From NCBI GenBank assembly GCA_900317055.1, contig ONFF01000019.1, positions 56,734 through 120,733 on the forward strand: a stretch of DNA of 64,000 nt, read 5' to 3'. The position numbers were made by a program, and so were the translations under genes. This DNA comes from an uncultured Bacteroidales bacterium. GTDB lineage: Bacteria > Bacteroidota > Bacteroidia > Bacteroidales > F082. The notes under the pieces are model-generated. The model was not told the DNA's origin. It worked only from the letters and a program-made list of their open reading frames with translations, and made no database searches. This document shows, one piece after another, positions 52,384-60,112 of the stretch; the stretch's first letter is position 1; each line of letters begins with the position of its first letter.

Positions 52384-53481
52384 ATGATAGAACGAAAGAT
52401 TTCGCGATTTGGTGTTTTAGCCCTGCTATTTCTAATGCCTTTATGGTCCTTTGCCCAAAAAGGTGAAAAGATACAAACCATCGTCATCGACGCAGGTCAT
52501 GGCGGCAAGGACACGGGGGCCTTAGGCAAGGTAACCAACGAAAAGACACTCAATTTGGCTGTCGCGCTCAAGTTTGGAGCATATATCGAAGAGAACCTTC
52601 CCGATGTGAAAGTAATCTACACGCGAAAAAAAGACAAATTCGTCGAACTGAGCGAGCGTGCCGCCATTGCCAATCGCAACAATGCCGACGTGTTCATCTC
52701 GATTCACTGCAATTCGACGGAGACACCCAACTCGGCCTCTGGCGCGGAGACTTTCGTGATGGGTGAATCGAAAAACGAGAAAAACCTTGCCGTCGCAAAG
52801 AAGGAAAATGCGGCCATCCTGTTAGAAGACAACACCGATGCTTACGACAACTTCGATCCCAACAGCACCGAAGCCTATATCCTCTTCTCACTCTCACAAA
52901 GCCTCTACCAAAGCCAAAGCCTCGATTTGGCAGGCAAGGTGCAAAAACAGTTTGCCAACAAAGGTCGCAACGACCGAGGCGTACAACAGGCTGGTTTTCT
53001 GGTGCTTTGGAAAACTTCCATGCCGAGCATCCTCGTGGAATTAGGCTTTATCAATAATACAAAAGAGGAGCAGTTCCTCAATTCCGAAAAAGGACAAACG
53101 CAAATGGCTTTGGCTTTGTACCGCGCCTTTGAAGAGTACAAGCGGGAATTTGAAGCCGAGAACCATGTTTCCAGCAAGCCTGAGACCAGTGATGAAAAGC
53201 CTTCTTCAGTCGTTGGAGACACCTATTTTTCGGTTCAGTTCTCCACCTTGAACAAGAAAGTGCCCGTTACAGACAAGGCTTTTAAAGGAGTGAAAGATGT
53301 GGAAGTATACGAATACAACGGCGCTTATCGCTACATTTCAGGCCGTTTTCTGACCAAAGCTGAAGCCTTGGCACGACAGAACGAAGTGCGCGATTTAGGC
53401 TTCAAGGATGCCTTCGTCATTGCCTTCATCAACGGTGAGCGCGGCACGGTGAAACAGGCTGAGGAGGCGCTGAAGAAATAG
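52384..53481 (+). CDS. N-acetylmuramoyl-L-alanine amidase (AmiC-type) with SPOR-like C-terminus
   Basis: 365 residues. Signal peptide ending SFAQ. Amidase_3 domain: zinc ligands in VIDAGHGGKDTGA, a Glu in the following helix, SIHCNS and the catalytic VELGFINN. Residues about 285-360 (YFSVQFSTLNKKVPVTDK and AYRYISGRFLTKAEALARQNEV) look like a SPOR peptidoglycan-binding domain. Cuts septal peptidoglycan between MurNAc and the peptide. Divergent from lptD, so two envelope genes share the control region. Confidence 0.93.
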   Translation: MIERKISRFGVLALLFLMPLWSFAQKGEKIQTIVIDAGHGGKDTGALGKVTNEKTLNLAVALKFGAYIEENLPDVKVIYTRKKDKFVELSERAAIANRNNADVFISIHCNSTETPNSASGAETFVMGESKNEKNLAVAKKENAAILLEDNTDAYDNFDPNSTEAYILFSLSQSLYQSQSLDLAGKVQKQFANKGRNDRGVQQAGFLVLWKTSMPSILVELGFINNTKEEQFLNSEKGQTQMALALYRAFEEYKREFEAENHVSSKPETSDEKPSSVVGDTYFSVQFSTLNKKVPVTDKAFKGVKDVEVYEYNGAYRYISGRFLTKAEALARQNEVRDLGFKDAFVIAFINGERGTVKQAEEALKK

Positions 53482-53483
53482 TT

Positions 53484-53501
53484 TTTGCTCATCGAAGGCC
53501 T
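53484..53501. repeat. Remnant of the small lipoprotein gene
   Basis: tttgctcatcgaaggcct, an 18-base exact match to 55627-55644 inside the small lipoprotein gene, placed directly after a CTD gene just as in the intact pair at 58811-59935. Confidence 0.65.
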
Positions 53502-53511
53502 TCTCTGTCGC

Positions 53512-54882
53512 TTATTTTATTACCGTGACGCGTTCCGTTTGCGAAACTCCCATTGCATTGGTAATCCGCAGCAGGTAAACCCCTTGCGGCAGGTCTGCAA
53601 CGGGGATTTCATTCGTGTTCCGCACAGTCTTCACCAACTGCCCAAGCCCATTATAAACCTGCACCTCGGCAGCTTCAATTCCTTCAACAACAACCCTATC
53701 CATAGCCGGATTAGGCCAAAGCGTCAGCATATTGCCGTTCTGTTCCTCGATTCCATTAGTCGATGAGTAATGGAAATCAAGATAGAAATAGTCGCCATCC
53801 TCGTCCATGATGAGTTGATCCACCTTGTTGGAAATCGGGAATGAAAACTCAAACAAGTCCCACAATAACGAAAGGCCAGAGATGTATTCAATTCCAAGTG
53901 TTCCGTATGCTATGTGATACACTTCTTCCAGCTCCCATGTCTCGTCATAAACATAGTAGAAATATTCGTAATAGTCGGTGCAGTTGTTGTCTTCGTCGTA
54001 CAAATACTCATACTTATTGCGGTAAGTCCAGTCTTGAGTGCCCGATTGATGAAAATAGGAAATCTCGATGTGAAGAGTCCCCGCAGCGTCATATTCATAG
54101 CTGTTTTTGTACAACTCATACCATTCTTCCCCGTAACCGTACTCAATCTTTTCATAACAGAGCTGTTGGGCATCATAATGGTAAACGGTTTTGCTCTCAT
54201 TATACCAAGCCTCCGACCAATAGCTTTCAATCATCTCCGTGCAAAGACCATCGCCGTCATAGTGGTATTCTATTCTCCTGTCGCCAACCCATTCGCCGTT
54301 CTCATTGATATAGTAGGTAGTGTTCGCTTGAAGCAGACCATTCTCGTAGTCCCATGTCTGTTTGCCCGACTCAACCCATTCACCTTCCACATAAGAATAG
54401 CCCCTGGAAAGTGTCATATTGTTGTCTTCATCATAAGCCAAGACGTTTTTCAAATAGAGGCGCCAAGTTCCGTTGGCTTGATAGCTGGAGCGATAGATTT
54501 CTTCCACAAGGTCCTGTGCATTATAGATGTATTCTTCTTTTTCCTCGCTATCATAGTCAATCACGTAGGTCAGGCGGTTCTGTTCATCATAACCATATTC
54601 GAAGGCAAATTCCATCTCCCATTCGTCATCGAGGTAATATATGGCAATCCCCGTACAATTGGAATGCGCATCGTAATCGAGAATAACTTTCATATTGTCA
54701 CTACCGTACATCGTAACGCTGTCCAATTCCGTGGTATAAACATTCTCATGGCGATTCATTTTCTCTACCATCTGGAGGGTTTCTTCCAATGACCTCCGAA
54801 CTTTAGGCTCCTTATTGAAACTTTGTGCAGAGGCCGAAACCATGCAACACATGGAAACTACAAATAATACTACTTTTCTCAT
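53512..54882 (-). CDS. Secreted T9SS cargo with repeated Tyr-Asp-rich (YD-like) segments
   Basis: 456 residues from the ATG at 54880-54882 (another in-frame ATG is 12 bases upstream). Signal peptide MRKVVLFVVSMCCMVSASAQ. The body is a run of about ten 25-40-residue units, each ending in Y-E/D-Y-D-x-x/N-x-x (for example VILDYDAHSNC, FEYGYDEQNRL, YEYDAAGTLHIE, YEYLYDEDNNC), resembling the beta-hairpin repeats of YD/RHS-like and DUF3836-type secreted proteins. Ends in a type A CTD (LWPNPAMDRVVVEG, TERVTVIK) nearly the same as the CTD of the 59048 gene. Cotranscribed with the next lipoprotein gene (29 bases). Confidence 0.83.
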   Translation of the reverse strand: MRKVVLFVVSMCCMVSASAQSFNKEPKVRRSLEETLQMVEKMNRHENVYTTELDSVTMYGSDNMKVILDYDAHSNCTGIAIYYLDDEWEMEFAFEYGYDEQNRLTYVIDYDSEEKEEYIYNAQDLVEEIYRSSYQANGTWRLYLKNVLAYDEDNNMTLSRGYSYVEGEWVESGKQTWDYENGLLQANTTYYINENGEWVGDRRIEYHYDGDGLCTEMIESYWSEAWYNESKTVYHYDAQQLCYEKIEYGYGEEWYELYKNSYEYDAAGTLHIEISYFHQSGTQDWTYRNKYEYLYDEDNNCTDYYEYFYYVYDETWELEEVYHIAYGTLGIEYISGLSLLWDLFEFSFPISNKVDQLIMDEDGDYFYLDFHYSSTNGIEEQNGNMLTLWPNPAMDRVVVEGIEAAEVQVYNGLGQLVKTVRNTNEIPVADLPQGVYLLRITNAMGVSQTERVTVIK

Positions 54883-54911
54883 TGTTGTTATCATTGTTTA
54901 ATGTTATCAGT

Positions 54912-55415
54912 TTATTTAAACATCTCATCCGTAAGGATAAGCGTATAAGTCCTAGTGCCATCATACCCTTCATCATCAGGGCTGCATGTCCATGCCTCGC
55001 GTGTGAAGAAATACCGCTGCGCATTGCTGGCATTCTCGTCATGGCGATAAGTAATGGTGGCTGCACCATCAGAACTGCGCGTAAACCTCACGCTGTCATA
55101 TTCAGTCGACAAATAAGTGAAAGCATTCTCTATTGAAACACTTCCCACCCCGGTATAATGGTAAATTGGAAGCTCTTCATATTGCCCGTCTTGTTCATTC
55201 TGTGGTGTTGGGTAAAACACTGCAGAATGATCCCTGACGAGTTCCCCTAAACTCCAAGCTTCAAAAGTGACGGTGTCAACTGAAGAAGTTGGGGTACAGG
55301 TGGCTATAAAACCAACTGGCACCTTGGGAGTGCATGAGGTCATGAAAGACACCGTAAAAGTCATTGCCGCCAAAAACACCAGCAGCGTTCCGAATCTGAA
55401 TTTTCTGTTGTTCAT
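54912..55415 (-). CDS. Hypothetical lipoprotein
   Basis: 167 residues, not recognised. Lipobox FMTSC (Cys about residue 28). A short beta-rich domain follows, with VRFTRSSDGAATITYRHD and a C-terminus TYTLILTDEMFK. First gene of a two-gene operon with the YD-repeat T9SS cargo. Promoter candidate at 55461-55469 (TACTTTTGC on the minus strand). Confidence 0.75.
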   Translation of the reverse strand: MNNRKFRFGTLLVFLAAMTFTVSFMTSCTPKVPVGFIATCTPTSSVDTVTFEAWSLGELVRDHSAVFYPTPQNEQDGQYEELPIYHYTGVGSVSIENAFTYLSTEYDSVRFTRSSDGAATITYRHDENASNAQRYFFTREAWTCSPDDEGYDGTRTYTLILTDEMFK

Positions 55416-55460
55416 AATACTTTAATTTTAGGTATTGATAATTTGATTTGAATTTATGAT

Positions 55461-55469
55461 GCAAAAGTA
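55461..55469 (-). promoter_or_regulatory. -7 promoter element of the 54912 lipoprotein gene
   Basis: The minus strand reads TACTTTTGC, 46 bases before the ATG at 55415. Confidence 0.5.
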
Positions 55470-55570
55470 TAGCAAATTATCGCTGTTTTTTCAAGTCCAA
55501 AGGCCATTACAAACATTTGCAAAACCACTTCGTTGTTTTACAACACGTTGCAATTCTAGATTACAACATT

Positions 55571-55804
55571 TCACTTATCGCTCTCCCACCTGCTCATCCC
55601 CCCATGCAACACATGCCACCGCCGCATTTGCTCATCGAAGGCCTCCACCGAGTCCTTTTTCAGGCTGTCGGCAGGCTCCTTACCGCTTTGGATAGCGGTT
55701 TTGGCAGGCCCCTTTTGGTCACTTCGCTGGCATCCCACCAGCAGCAGGGCGGCCAAAGCCGCCACTGCTGTTGCAAGAATGATAGTTTTTGTGTTATTTT
55801 TCAT
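55571..55804 (-). CDS. Small lipoprotein, paralogue 1
   Basis: 77 residues. Lipobox LLLVGC (Cys25); then a short linker and a C-terminus RRWHVLHGGMSRWESDK. The second half is identical, but for a few residues, to the gene at 58811-59044. Unknown function; size and lack of a domain suggest a surface or periplasmic peptide. 5' gap 55805-56075 (271 bases) shows nothing recognisable. Confidence 0.78.
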   Translation of the reverse strand: MKNNTKTIILATAVAALAALLLVGCQRSDQKGPAKTAIQSGKEPADSLKKDSVEAFDEQMRRWHVLHGGMSRWESDK

Positions 55805-56075
55805 TTAATGCTTCTCCTTTTTGAACTGGATGTATTGAACTTCTTAAGTCCTGTCTGTCTTTGTCACCATGGCAAAAACGCCCATCAGCATACCATTCAG
55901 CCAGCTACTGTCCAAACAAGTTCAGCTGGTCGAATGTGAATTGCTCTTCAAAGTCTCCGGTGTTGTCTGTTCGCACGGCTTAATTAGCAAAAACACCTTA
56001 ACCATACATAAAATCTTGCAAAATTCATACTGATGAAAACAGTTTCGGGGGCGACGCAAGGGCCGCCCCTGATCT

Positions 56076-56582
56076 TCATGGTATCCACTGCCGTGCAATG
56101 GTGCTGTCCGGCTTGTAGTCAAATGGGTGGAAATAGAAATAGTCATCCTCTCCTGCTCTTTTAATACAAGTGTCGTTCACTATCTCGAAGGTGTGCAGGA
56201 TTGACACCCCCGAACCCATGGCCGGCCAAAACCATTTTGACCATTTGAGGGTGTCGCCTTCCACTACAAAAACCCCCCAAGCAGTCTGACTACTGAAATC
56301 ATTATGACCTTGATGGGTGATGCAATCCACAGTAACCTCATCAGGGACGGTCGTTTGAACTGTTGCAGCTCTTAGAAAAGTGCCGTCACGATACATAAAA
56401 TACAGGTTCATACAGTCCGGCTTCCAGTCATACTGCGAGTAGTGGATATTATACCAAAACCCATCAGTCCGAAGTTCATTCCCATAGTATGGCGTTCTCG
56501 GGAAGTTCAGGGGTTCATATTTATTCTTGTTGCAACTTGCCATCAACAATACCAAGAGCAGAATCAAACTTATCTTTTTCAT
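56076..56582 (-). CDS. Hypothetical lipoprotein after the RHS tip (candidate immunity protein)
   Basis: 168 residues from MKKISLIL (ATG at 56580-56582); lipobox LLMASC. Aromatic-rich mature part (FWYNIHYSQYDWKPD, WSKWFWPAMGSG, DDYFYFHPFDYKPD). No family recognised. It starts 20 bases after the stop of the RHS/type 23 toxin gene, the usual position of an immunity gene, and a lipoprotein could act in the periplasm. Immunity role is inference only. Confidence 0.7.
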   Translation of the reverse strand: MKKISLILLLVLLMASCNKNKYEPLNFPRTPYYGNELRTDGFWYNIHYSQYDWKPDCMNLYFMYRDGTFLRAATVQTTVPDEVTVDCITHQGHNDFSSQTAWGVFVVEGDTLKWSKWFWPAMGSGVSILHTFEIVNDTCIKRAGEDDYFYFHPFDYKPDSTIARQWIP

Positions 56583-56602
56583 ATTGAATCTGATTTTAAG
56601 GT

Positions 56603-57925
56603 TTACCATAGTGTGTCTCCCGTGCCTGTTCCGTATTGGAAATAAACTGATGGCTCAATATCCAAGGGCAAGAACCAATAGGCATCGCCGCCAGTTAAGC
56701 GATCATGCGCAAACCGGTTTTGGAAAGCGTGCCTGATGCTCTCCGAATTGCGGCCGAACCTCAGGTTGCCAAAACCGACATACAGCACCCCCGCCCGTTG
56801 GTCTGGATTTAGAGCATCGAGTTGGGTGTAGTAATAATGCTGATTCCAGTTGGCATCATAAATTTCTTCTGCACCTTCATCTCTATAATCGTCATCGTGG
56901 CCCGGATCACCCGTGAACAGGTTGGTTCCGATTTCCAAAACCCCTCCCCAGTTTATTCTAACGGCCGCAGAGCGCCAGCGGTCGCCTTTGTCGGCTGCAT
57001 AGGGGCCCAATACAGAGCCGATATTCCACATGAAGTCGTTCTCGTATGAAATTCGGAGGAAGGGTGCGACCTGCATCGAAACCTTGTTGGTGATTTGCGA
57101 ATAGGAGCCCGCTGTGAACTTCGTTCCGGAGTATGACAGCACTCCCATGATACGGATTTCCGATCCGGTGCGCGTCTCCCAGCTGTTATAGTTGCCGTAG
57201 ATGTTCCTGCCAAAATAATACGACGCCCCGCAGTGCCAGCGGTATGAATTGAGCCCAGGCAAACCCAGCGAGACATCCAAGCCGATATGATTGCGGGAGC
57301 CAAACCCGTAGTTAAGTTTGAAAGCCACGGGAGAAATGGTTTTCTGAAAATCATAACCGGCTTCGGTGTTGGGGAAATTCAGGAAATATGAGGTGGTTCC
57401 AAAAGCCAGAGCCGTAGAAGAGAAGAGTCCTCCCGAAAGCATATCGCCCCCTGCCATCGTGAGCCACCAATTCAAGTCGCTTTGTACCTGTACCAACGGT
57501 CCAGGTGGGGTGTACGTCCTGGTTTCAGGCTTGCGGAGTAAGCCTGGAACCATCTGCCATCCGCTCGGGTCGGTGTACTTCAAGGGGTTGTTCAAACAGT
57601 AAGCATAGCGGTTGAAGTTCTGCGAGTTGTCGGGCGCCTGGATGTAGTTGTCGGGCGAGAGAAACGTGCTCATCACCGGGTCGTAGACGCGCCCGTTCAT
57701 GTTGATGAGGCCAAACATGTGAAGGTGCTCGTGCCCGGTGAAGCCACGGTCGAACATCGGCGTGTTGTTGTAATCACAGCTCCACGTCTCCGGGTCGCGC
57801 ATGTTGCCCCACGCGTCGAAGCTCTGCTCTGCAATCACTTGGCCTCCGGCATCGGTTATTGTCGTCCAGCTGCCGAGGTGGTCCTTATGGATGTAGTGGA
57901 GCTCGTATGTGCCTTCTGTTGCCAA
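56603..57925 (-). CDS. Orphan RHS-repeat core tip with probable polymorphic toxin type 23 C-terminus
   Basis: About 440 residues from a TTG at 57923-57925; only the end of an RHS protein is present. RHS core signature: YIHKDHLGSWTTITDAGG, RGFTGHEHLHMFGLINMNGR, VYDPVMSTFLSPDNYIQ and YAYCLNNPLKYTDPSGW at about residues 110-130. The 300 residues after it (GASYYFGRN, RISYENDFMWNIG, GNLRFGRNSESIRHAFQNRFAH then HDRLTGGDAYWFLP in the last 60) resemble the Ntox23 toxin domain; assignment from memory of the family. No signal peptide. A -7-like element (57942-57950) lies just before. It is either a silent tip cassette awaiting recombination or an expressed fragment. Confidence 0.78.
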   Translation of the reverse strand: MATEGTYELHYIHKDHLGSWTTITDAGGQVIAEQSFDAWGNMRDPETWSCDYNNTPMFDRGFTGHEHLHMFGLINMNGRVYDPVMSTFLSPDNYIQAPDNSQNFNRYAYCLNNPLKYTDPSGWQMVPGLLRKPETRTYTPPGPLVQVQSDLNWWLTMAGGDMLSGGLFSSTALAFGTTSYFLNFPNTEAGYDFQKTISPVAFKLNYGFGSRNHIGLDVSLGLPGLNSYRWHCGASYYFGRNIYGNYNSWETRTGSEIRIMGVLSYSGTKFTAGSYSQITNKVSMQVAPFLRISYENDFMWNIGSVLGPYAADKGDRWRSAAVRINWGGVLEIGTNLFTGDPGHDDDYRDEGAEEIYDANWNQHYYYTQLDALNPDQRAGVLYVGFGNLRFGRNSESIRHAFQNRFAHDRLTGGDAYWFLPLDIEPSVYFQYGTGTGDTLW

Positions 57926-57941
57926 GTGTCTGGGTTTTTCT

Positions 57942-57950
57942 GCAAAGATA
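57942..57950 (-). promoter_or_regulatory. -7-like element before the RHS tip
   Basis: The minus strand reads TATCTTTGC, 17 bases before the TTG at 57925. Confidence 0.45.
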
Positions 57951-57978
57951 GTGGTTTTTTGCGGGTTGGCAAATCTAT

Positions 57979-58002
57979 GGGCGGGTTCCGCGGAACCCGC
58001 CC
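57979..58002. repeat. Perfect 24-bp palindrome
   Basis: GGGCGGGTTCCG then its reverse complement CGGAACCCGCCC, between the RHS tip and the 58024 gene. No T-run follows on either strand, so a REP-like element rather than a terminator. Confidence 0.85.
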
Positions 58003-58023
58003 AAGATAGAACGATACATTCTT

Positions 58024-58434
58024 TTATTTGCATTGCGACAGAGCCACCATGAAACATACAAAAGAAAGAACAACAAATATAAGTATTGCTATTCCTTTCA
58101 GCCATGAGAGCCTGTCGCCTTTGTGCTTTTTAGCTAATGCCTTATACTTTTCTTTTAAATCACCTATAAAAAGTTCGGCAAAAAAATAAAACAAACCAAA
58201 AGGGAGAAGTGTGATGATGATGTGCATTGTTTTAATTCTGATTCCAAAATACCATAAGACGACCGTCTCTAAAGCTAATGTATAAGAGCAAAGAGCCGTC
58301 ACAAGCACCAGCAATCCCCAACTGTAGCAACTCTGAATCAAAAGATACCCTGGCGCGTCCTCAATTCCAAAGATGTCTTTGTATGCTTTCGCTATTCTGA
58401 AGTAGACGTATTGAAATAGGTTTTTCATTGCCAC
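58024..58434 (-). CDS. Small membrane protein with three predicted helices
   Basis: 136 residues, no family recognised. Hydrophobic segments at about 38-62 (LLVLVTALCSYTLALETVVLW), 70-90 (MHIIITLLPFGLFYFFAEL) and 112-132 (AILIFVVLSFVCFMVALS). Between the helices are short basic loops. Neighbour of the RHS tip, so a membrane immunity role is possible. Start MAMKNLF at 58432-58434; starts 2 bases after the stop of the preceding gene. Confidence 0.72.
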   Translation of the reverse strand: MAMKNLFQYVYFRIAKAYKDIFGIEDAPGYLLIQSCYSWGLLVLVTALCSYTLALETVVLWYFGIRIKTMHIIITLLPFGLFYFFAELFIGDLKEKYKALAKKHKGDRLSWLKGIAILIFVVLSFVCFMVALSQCK

Positions 58435-58436
58435 TA

Positions 58437-58625
58437 TTATTTGAAAGGTTGGTAGACTGGGTAGCCTGGATTGAATCCGTCTTTTATCAATTCGCCCAAG
58501 GTTAATTCAACGTATGAGCATTGCTTCGGAAGTCCGATTCGGCCACGATAAATACTGTTCTGGGCAAAACCAAGTAACTGTATTGCCATCACCACAACCA
58601 AAATAAAAATCCTTATCGCTCTCAT
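58437..58625 (-). CDS. Small exported protein
   Basis: 62 residues: hydrophobic N-terminus (RIFILVVVMAIQLLGFAQ, likely signal peptide) and about 40 residues of mature sequence (SYVELTLGELIKDGFNPGYPV). Unknown. Coupled to the membrane-protein gene downstream (gap of 2 bases). Short, so confidence is moderate. Confidence 0.6.
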   Translation of the reverse strand: MRAIRIFILVVVMAIQLLGFAQNSIYRGRIGLPKQCSYVELTLGELIKDGFNPGYPVYQPFK

Positions 58626-58747
58626 TGTTCTATTAGTCTTATCAGTCCTTTCCTCCTATGAAATCGAAGATTCGACGTAGTCAAAGGGGGTGCCGCTTCG
58701 CGGCGGGGGAGTTCCCACTTCGTTAGCACGTTAGCACGCATAACGAT

Positions 58748-58810
58748 CAACTCAAAACTATAAACTCTCAACTCCCCACAACTCTAAACTCTAAACACTA
58801 AACACTAAAC
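58748..58810. repeat. Low-complexity aactctaaac repeat tract
   Basis: Units caactc/aaactctc/aaacactaaacact; same kind as 49358-49425, at the 3' end of the small lipoprotein gene. Confidence 0.8.
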
Positions 58811-59044
58811 TCATTTATCGCTCTCCCACCTGCTCATCCCGCCATGTAGCACATGCCACCGCCGCATTTGCTCATTGAAGGCCTCCACCGAGTCCTTTTT
58901 CAGGCTGTAGGCAAGTTCCTTACCGCTTTGGATAGGGGTTTTGGCAGGCTCCTTTTGGTAACTTCGCTGGCATCCCGCCAGCAGCAGGGCGGCCAAAGCA
59001 ACCACTGTTGCCACGAGAATCTTGGATGAAGGCGAATTTTTCAT
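58811..59044 (-). CDS. Small lipoprotein, paralogue 2
   Basis: 77 residues, lipobox LLLAGC; the last 50 residues match the 55571 gene closely at the DNA level too (ttatcgctctcccacctgct at both 3' ends). Starts 3 bases after the stop of the 59048 CTD gene, so cotranscribed. Function unknown. Confidence 0.78.
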   Translation of the reverse strand: MKNSPSSKILVATVVALAALLLAGCQRSYQKEPAKTPIQSGKELAYSLKKDSVEAFNEQMRRWHVLHGGMSRWESDK

Positions 59045-59047
59045 GGC

Positions 59048-59935
59048 TTATCTTATTACCGTGATGCGTTCCGATTGCGAAACTCCCATAGCATTGGTAA
59101 TCCGCAGCAGGTAAACGCCCTCCGTCAAGCCCTCTACACCGATTTCATTTGAGTTTCGCACCGTCTTCACCACCTGCCCAAGCGCATTGTAAATCTGCAC
59201 TTCGGTGGGCTCTATGCCTTCGATGCGAACCGTCTCGGATGCCGGATTGGGGTAGACAGAAACCACAGGCGCAACCTCTTCCTCCACGGCATCAATCATG
59301 CAGGTGCCATAATACTCGTTTTGCCAAACCAATTCTTCGTTCTGATGGAAGCATAAGGCCCTGTAATACCCTCCTGTGGCATAATACCATCCGCTGAAAA
59401 GCAACCCCATGTCGCTGCCAATGCCTTCTGTCCATGTCTCGATGGCAAGCGGCTCACCAATAAAGTCATATTCCAATCCGAACCAGAACTTTCTCCTGTC
59501 CTTGCCTCCAATTTGCTCTATGCTAATGGAATCAACGACAAAATATTCAAATTGGGCAAAATCGCCGAAACGCAAGGTGTCACCAACTTGGGCAGTGAAA
59601 TCGTAAATCAAAATATCGGTCGCCAATTTTCTTTTCCAGACTTTGCCGTCTTCTTCCCTCAACAGGGTGGCTAATTTCGGCGTGCCTTCACCATTTCTGG
59701 TCTCCAAGACTTTTGTGTATCGAACGCCATCAACAAGCGTGTCGTCCGAAAGCCAATGGACCAAAGTGCTGTAATGATCATTTGGCGGAAAGCCAGGGTT
59801 TACGATGACATCAAGGGTGTGCCATTCGTTGCCTTCCTGGATAATCGGTTCATAATCTTGTGCCTTTGCCGTGCCCGCCACTGCCAGCAGCAGGAGGAAA
59901 AGGACTTTTGCCATTGTGTTGGTCGCTTTATTCAT
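59048..59935 (-). CDS. Secreted T9SS cargo protein, short
   Basis: 295 residues. Signal peptide ending VAGTAKAQ. Body of about 190 residues (GNEWHTLDVIVNPGFPP, YDFTAQVGDTLRFGDFAQFEYFVVDSI) with no recognised family; the repeating strand pattern suggests a beta-sandwich. Ends in a type A CTD (VYPNPASETVRIEG, ALGQVVKTVRNSNEI, SERITVIR) that is a close match to the CTD of the 53512 gene. Promoter and a palindromic operator lie upstream (60032-60064). Cotranscribed with the small lipoprotein. Confidence 0.83.
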   Translation of the reverse strand: MNKATNTMAKVLFLLLLAVAGTAKAQDYEPIIQEGNEWHTLDVIVNPGFPPNDHYSTLVHWLSDDTLVDGVRYTKVLETRNGEGTPKLATLLREEDGKVWKRKLATDILIYDFTAQVGDTLRFGDFAQFEYFVVDSISIEQIGGKDRRKFWFGLEYDFIGEPLAIETWTEGIGSDMGLLFSGWYYATGGYYRALCFHQNEELVWQNEYYGTCMIDAVEEEVAPVVSVYPNPASETVRIEGIEPTEVQIYNALGQVVKTVRNSNEIGVEGLTEGVYLLRITNAMGVSQSERITVIR

Positions 59936-60031
59936 TGTATTTTTGTTTAGGTTACCTGTAATTGTTTATCCATTACTAGAATGATGCAACAGGGTTCATC
60001 ATTTCACATTCGTTAGGTTTTGAACTTTTTT

Positions 60032-60040
60032 GCAAAACTA
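60032..60040 (-). promoter_or_regulatory. -7 promoter element of the 59048 cargo operon
   Basis: The minus strand reads TAGTTTTGC (TAnnTTTG). A TTG at 60061-60063 lies 20 bases upstream, a fitting -33 element. Confidence 0.6.
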
Positions 60041-60046
60041 CACCCT

Positions 60047-60064
60047 CTTGACACGCGTGTCAAG
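60047..60064. promoter_or_regulatory. Perfect 18-bp palindrome, candidate operator
   Basis: CTTGACACG then CGTGTCAAG. It covers the -33 position of the 59048 promoter, so a bound protein would block RNA polymerase. It lies just after the stop of the TPR-HTH regulator gene. Confidence 0.65.
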
Positions 60065-60112
60065 AAAAACAATGTATCAATTTGTATCAATTTTCACGCA
60101 ATATCTTGATTT

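Noticed and set aside
57979-58002. Terminator for the small membrane protein gene
   Set aside because: Perfect palindrome but no T-run on the minus strand after it.
57925-58105. Upstream extension of the RHS tip to 58105
   Set aside because: The extension overlaps the 58024-58434 gene and the palindrome at 57979-58002 and has no RHS-like sequence; it also lies upstream of the promoter-like element.
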